DNA from: JAWXCM01 sp034408745
GTDB lineage: Bacteria; Acidobacteriota; Terriglobia; Bryobacterales; Bryobacteraceae
NCBI GenBank assembly: GCA_034408745.1
Contig: JAWXCM010000241.1
Location: 1 to 7,415, forward strand
Length of the DNA stretch: 7,415 bases
Reading direction: 5' to 3'
The stretch's first letter is position 1; each line of letters starts with the position of its first letter. This document shows positions 5,868 through 7,415 of this stretch, piece after piece. Position numbers and translations under genes: made by a program. A model generated the notes under the pieces. That model saw nothing but the letters and a program-made list of their open reading frames with translations. It ran no database searches and had not been told where the DNA came from.

Positions 5868-5954
5868 TTACCGTGCGCTGTGCTCGCAATGTGCTGGGTC
5901 CCGTGCACGCGCCTTTCCCCTCCCCCGTCCATGAACCATCTGGTTTATGACCAT
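5868..5954 (-). CDS. Short ORF with strong RBS (28 aa), unknown
   Basis: On the minus strand AGGAGGTG stands 5 bases before ATG 5954. The 28-residue product starts MVINQMVHGRGRGKARARD and stops at TAA. It is basic, with one Cys and several Arg, and belongs to no family I know. Nineteen bases around the start (5948-5966) match those around the start of the exported-protein gene (1148-1166) at 17 positions. It may be another gene head without a body, or a small basic peptide. Confidence 0.3.
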   Translation of the reverse strand: MVINQMVHGRGRGKARARDPAHCEHSAR

Positions 5955-5991
5955 GTCTGCACCTCCTCTCACCCGCTGATATGACGCCACC

Positions 5992-6438
5992 TTAGCGCAC
6001 GAGAGTCCGACACCCTTTGTAGACAGATCTCCTCCCTTGCCTTTGTAGGATTGATCTGCCCCTCGAAAACGACACCATTGGATAGTAAGTTGGGATGTGC
6101 GGTGATGGGTCGGAAGGAGGAGGCCCATGACGCGAAGGCTGATGAATGGCGATAGCTCCTTGGATCTGACCCCGTTTGAAGTACTCACTCGGTGACTCGT
6201 CACCGTCTGTTATTGATTCCCCGCGCTTCTCTCCTCTACCATCATCCCTCACCATCCAGCCCCGCGCAGTGGTATCAAATTGCTTCTGCTCAGGCGTCAT
6301 AGGGAGTTCGTCGTGCCCAGGTTCGGCGTATCTTTGGCAAGGATCATTCATCAATGACCCGTTTTGATATAAAAGATTTGACAAGGGGAAATCGCCGATG
6401 TAAAATGACCAATCAGTCATTTGTGGGTTTATGGTCAT
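5992..6438 (-). CDS. Doubtful ORF, possible unknown protein (148 aa)
   Basis: The minus strand is open from ATG 6438 to a stop at 5992, as the 3' part of a much longer stop-free frame reaching 7203. The first half reads like protein: MTDWSFYIGDFPLSNLLYQN and later ELPMTPEQKQFDTTARGW. The second half is Arg/Pro/Ser-rich and unconvincing. There is no ribosome binding site. Its start overlaps a strong plus-strand promoter, which argues against it. I see no better gene on either strand in 5955-6370, so this interval is either this protein or non-coding remnant DNA. Confidence 0.25.
   Translation of the reverse strand: MTINPQMTDWSFYIGDFPLSNLLYQNGSLMNDPCQRYAEPGHDELPMTPEQKQFDTTARGWMVRDDGRGEKRGESITDGDESPSEYFKRGQIQGAIAIHQPSRHGPPPSDPSPHIPTYYPMVSFSRGRSILQRQGRRSVYKGCRTLVR
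6190..6205. repeat. 16-bp near-palindrome CGGTGAC-TC-GTCACCG
   Basis: Two perfect 7-base arms (6190-6196 and 6199-6205) are separated by two bases. The form suits a dimeric regulator site, but no promoter boxes are recognised beside it. Confidence 0.45.
6378..6406 (+). promoter_or_regulatory. Strong sigma70-type promoter
   Basis: TTGACA (6378-6383), a 17-base spacer, and TAAAAT (6401-6406) give a perfect -35, ideal spacing and five of six -10 matches. Transcription would start near 6413 and run into the PilZ gene. It is the best promoter in the window and stands in a locally AT-rich stretch (6361-6450). Confidence 0.75.
6403..6422. promoter_or_regulatory. Operator-like inverted repeat over the -10 and start site
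   Basis: AAATGAC (6403-6409) and GTCATTT (6416-6422) are perfect 7-bp arms around the 6-base spacer CAATCA. The repeat overlaps the -10 box and the predicted start point, a typical repressor position. The regulator is unknown. It could alternatively form a short 5' hairpin in the transcript. Confidence 0.5.
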
Positions 6439-6471
6439 ATATAAATTATCGGCAGCAAAGGCGAGGCGCGT

Positions 6472-6942
6472 ATGATGCTGACTGAAGTGGGAACAAACAG
6501 GTCTCGTAACGGTAGGAAGCTTCAGGGGCGCGCAGCAAACCAAGGGAGGGGTCGTGCGCTGATAAAGACCAAGGTCGACGCCATGAACGATGCGCGGAAG
6601 AACAGATCGTCCAGAGAGGTCCGCCGCGCTGTCAATGGCACGAATCATATTCCGGTGACATTCTGGGGACCGGACGGTGGTCGCTACGAAGGAATGAGCC
6701 CTCATGTCACCGGTGAGGTCGTCTTCGTCGAATCGAAACGGATGGTTCTCGTGGAGACGGAAGTCACCATTTGCGTTACCCCGCCGAATGAAGTCTCGGT
6801 CAATTAGGGTGTTGCCAAAGGAACCGTGGTCTGGCACTGCACTTCGACTGATCACTTCATGAATCTGAAGGGGTTCGGTGTCTATCTCAAAAGTCGCTGG
6901 TCTCAACCGCCTGGGAACGATGGCCCGAAGGAGGCCGCATGA
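6472..6942 (+). pseudogene. PilZ-domain protein broken by an in-frame TAG
   Basis: PilZ domains bind cyclic di-GMP and control motility, polysaccharide or adhesion. The frame shows an Arg-rich lead (RKNRSSREVRR), then VTFWGPDGGRYEGMSPHVTG, then VFVESKRMVLVETEVTICVTPP. TAG at 6805-6807 interrupts. The same frame continues with GVAKGTVVWH and LKGFGVYLKSRW, the usual C-terminal PilZ strands, to TGA at 6940-6942. The ligand motif (D/N)xSxxG is degraded to HVTGEV, so cyclic di-GMP binding is doubtful even with readthrough. ATG 6472 has GAGG 5 bases upstream. ATG 6583 (MNDARKNR) is the more typical PilZ start, with only AAGG 8 bases upstream. Taken to the TAG alone it would be a 111-residue product. 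The strong upstream promoter suggests it is still transcribed. Confidence 0.65.
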
Positions 6943-7071
6943 AGGCGTTGTGTCAATTGTGGCGACGTCATCGATTCGGTGGTCCTCACGCATCGGAGCG
7001 AAACGCCGAGTTGGCCCTATCGAGGACATACCCGGGATCATCGTGGGTGTAAGCGTTTGATTGCTGCGTGA
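6939..7071 (+). pseudogene. Small CxxC protein, probable frameshift remnant
   Basis: ATG 6939 overlaps the PilZ stop (ATGA) and has AAGGAGG 4 bases upstream, so it was probably translationally coupled. The direct frame gives a poor 37-residue peptide (MKALCQLWRRHRFGG and so on). Shifting frame at about 6951 gives VNCGDVIDSVVLTHR, then GCKRLIAA, ending at TGA 7069-7071. With a two-base loss restored, the protein would start MKALCxNCGDVIDSV with a CxxC pair, like half of a zinc ribbon. Only one further Cys is present near the end. I infer a decayed mini zinc-binding protein. A sequencing indel is the other explanation. Confidence 0.35.
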
Positions 7072-7213
7072 TGCGCCGGGGGAGAAGCGCTGAAGGTTGG
7101 GGGTATGTTGTTCGTATGGGGACGCGCGCACGCTGCCCAGCCGGTGGACTTTTCCCAGGCTGACCCGCTGAACCAGCGAAGCAACAGGGCTAGGTCGGTG
7201 CATTCAGATGCCA

Positions 7214-7242
7214 TTGATAGTGTCTGTCCAGATGCTTGGAAT
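7214..7242 (+). promoter_or_regulatory. Candidate promoter for the lipoprotein gene
   Basis: TTGATA (7214-7219) and TGGAAT (7237-7242) are separated by 17 bases, with five and four consensus matches. The leader would be about 60 bases. No gene is seen between 7072 and 7307. Confidence 0.35.
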
Positions 7243-7307
7243 AGTAAGAAGACTCGCAAGTGTGGTTTGGGCCCTGTGAAATTGTATAAGACGAAAAGGA
7301 GTTTCCC

Positions 7308-7415
7308 ATGAAGAACGTCATCTGGCCAACCCTGGTCATCGCAGTATCAAGCATTGCATTGGGCTGTGCTTCGAGTGGTCCCCCGGTGACCCCAGCACAA
7401 CTGGCGGACACCGAA
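7308..7415 (+). CDS. Lipoprotein, N-terminal part (runs off right edge)
   Basis: ATG 7308 is preceded by AAAAGGA with 7 bases of spacing. The 36 residues visible begin with Met-Lys-Asn, followed by a hydrophobic core (IWPTLVIAVSS). Then comes a lipobox, IALGC, with Cys20 as the expected lipidation site after signal peptidase II cleavage. The mature start CASSGPPVTPAQLADTE lacks Asp at position +2, so outer-membrane sorting is likely by the Escherichia coli rule. The PAQLADTE ending resembles the start of DUF4398-type or OmpA-linked lipoproteins, but too little is visible to assign a family. It appears to be a separate transcription unit from the PilZ remnant. Confidence 0.85.
   Translation, partial: MKNVIWPTLVIAVSSIALGCASSGPPVTPAQLADTE

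Noticed and set aside
6439..7203. Minus-strand frame open for 403 codons (5992-7203), opposite the PilZ gene
   Set aside because: The part over 6439-7203 is the antisense of the PilZ and CxxC frames, has no recognisable motif or ribosome binding site, and shows the Arg/Pro/Ser-rich make-up of a shadow frame. Only the 5992-6438 part is kept, with low confidence.
7105..7311. Plus-strand 68-codon ORF starting MLFVWGRAHAAQ
   Set aside because: No ribosome binding site, no family resemblance, and it overlaps the promoter and start of the lipoprotein gene in another frame.

Overview
The window looks like accessory DNA from a GC-rich Gram-negative bacterium. I lean towards Nitrospira or a relative (Nitrospirota). 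The reasons are the style of the NhaR-like LysR regulator, the 68-residue winged-helix-like protein, the Sec signal and lipoprotein sequences, and the general codon use. This is recognition, not a database result. It is a gene-poor stretch with two clearly intact large genes, nhaR and copA, set among small genes and many decayed or truncated ones.

Left part (1-1276): three minus-strand genes. One of unknown function runs off the left edge. The second encodes a 68-residue winged-helix-like protein. The third encodes a small Sec-exported protein rich in Gly, Arg and His. This exported protein is divergent from nhaR. The 122-bp gap between them holds a perfect 8-bp inverted repeat with the ATC-N9-GAT / T-N11-A signature of LysR-type operators. 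It is centred about 65 bp upstream of the predicted start of the exported-protein transcript, which is the textbook LysR activator layout.

Middle (1277-5360): nhaR is complete. Twenty bases after its stop begins an 804-bp IS6-family insertion sequence with recognisable terminal inverted repeats. Its transposase frame is full length without indels but carries three in-frame stops, and the catalytic Glu appears replaced by Ala. The right end of the element lies 20 bp before the start of a 779-residue copper P1B-type ATPase (copA). That protein has a YHS/TRASH-type metal site and a second Cys/Met/His metal-binding module instead of the usual CxxC HMA domains. The gene is visibly more GC-rich than its surroundings and was probably acquired.

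Right part (5361-7415): a decayed zone. Just after copA are the head of a Rossmann-fold (NADPH:F420 reductase-like) gene and short ORFs with excellent ribosome binding sites but no recognisable bodies. Next comes a strong sigma70-type promoter (TTGACA-N17-TAAAAT) overlapped by a 7-bp inverted repeat. It drives a PilZ-domain gene broken by one TAG. That gene overlaps (ATGA) a probable frameshifted Cys-containing mini-protein. The window ends in the first 36 residues of a lipoprotein.

Taken together, a copper exporter sits beside a dead insertion sequence, flanked by a LysR regulatory unit with an uncharacterised exported protein on one side and gene remnants on the other. I see no complete new multi-gene defence or biosynthetic system. 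The least explained unit is the NhaR / exported-protein / winged-helix cluster.
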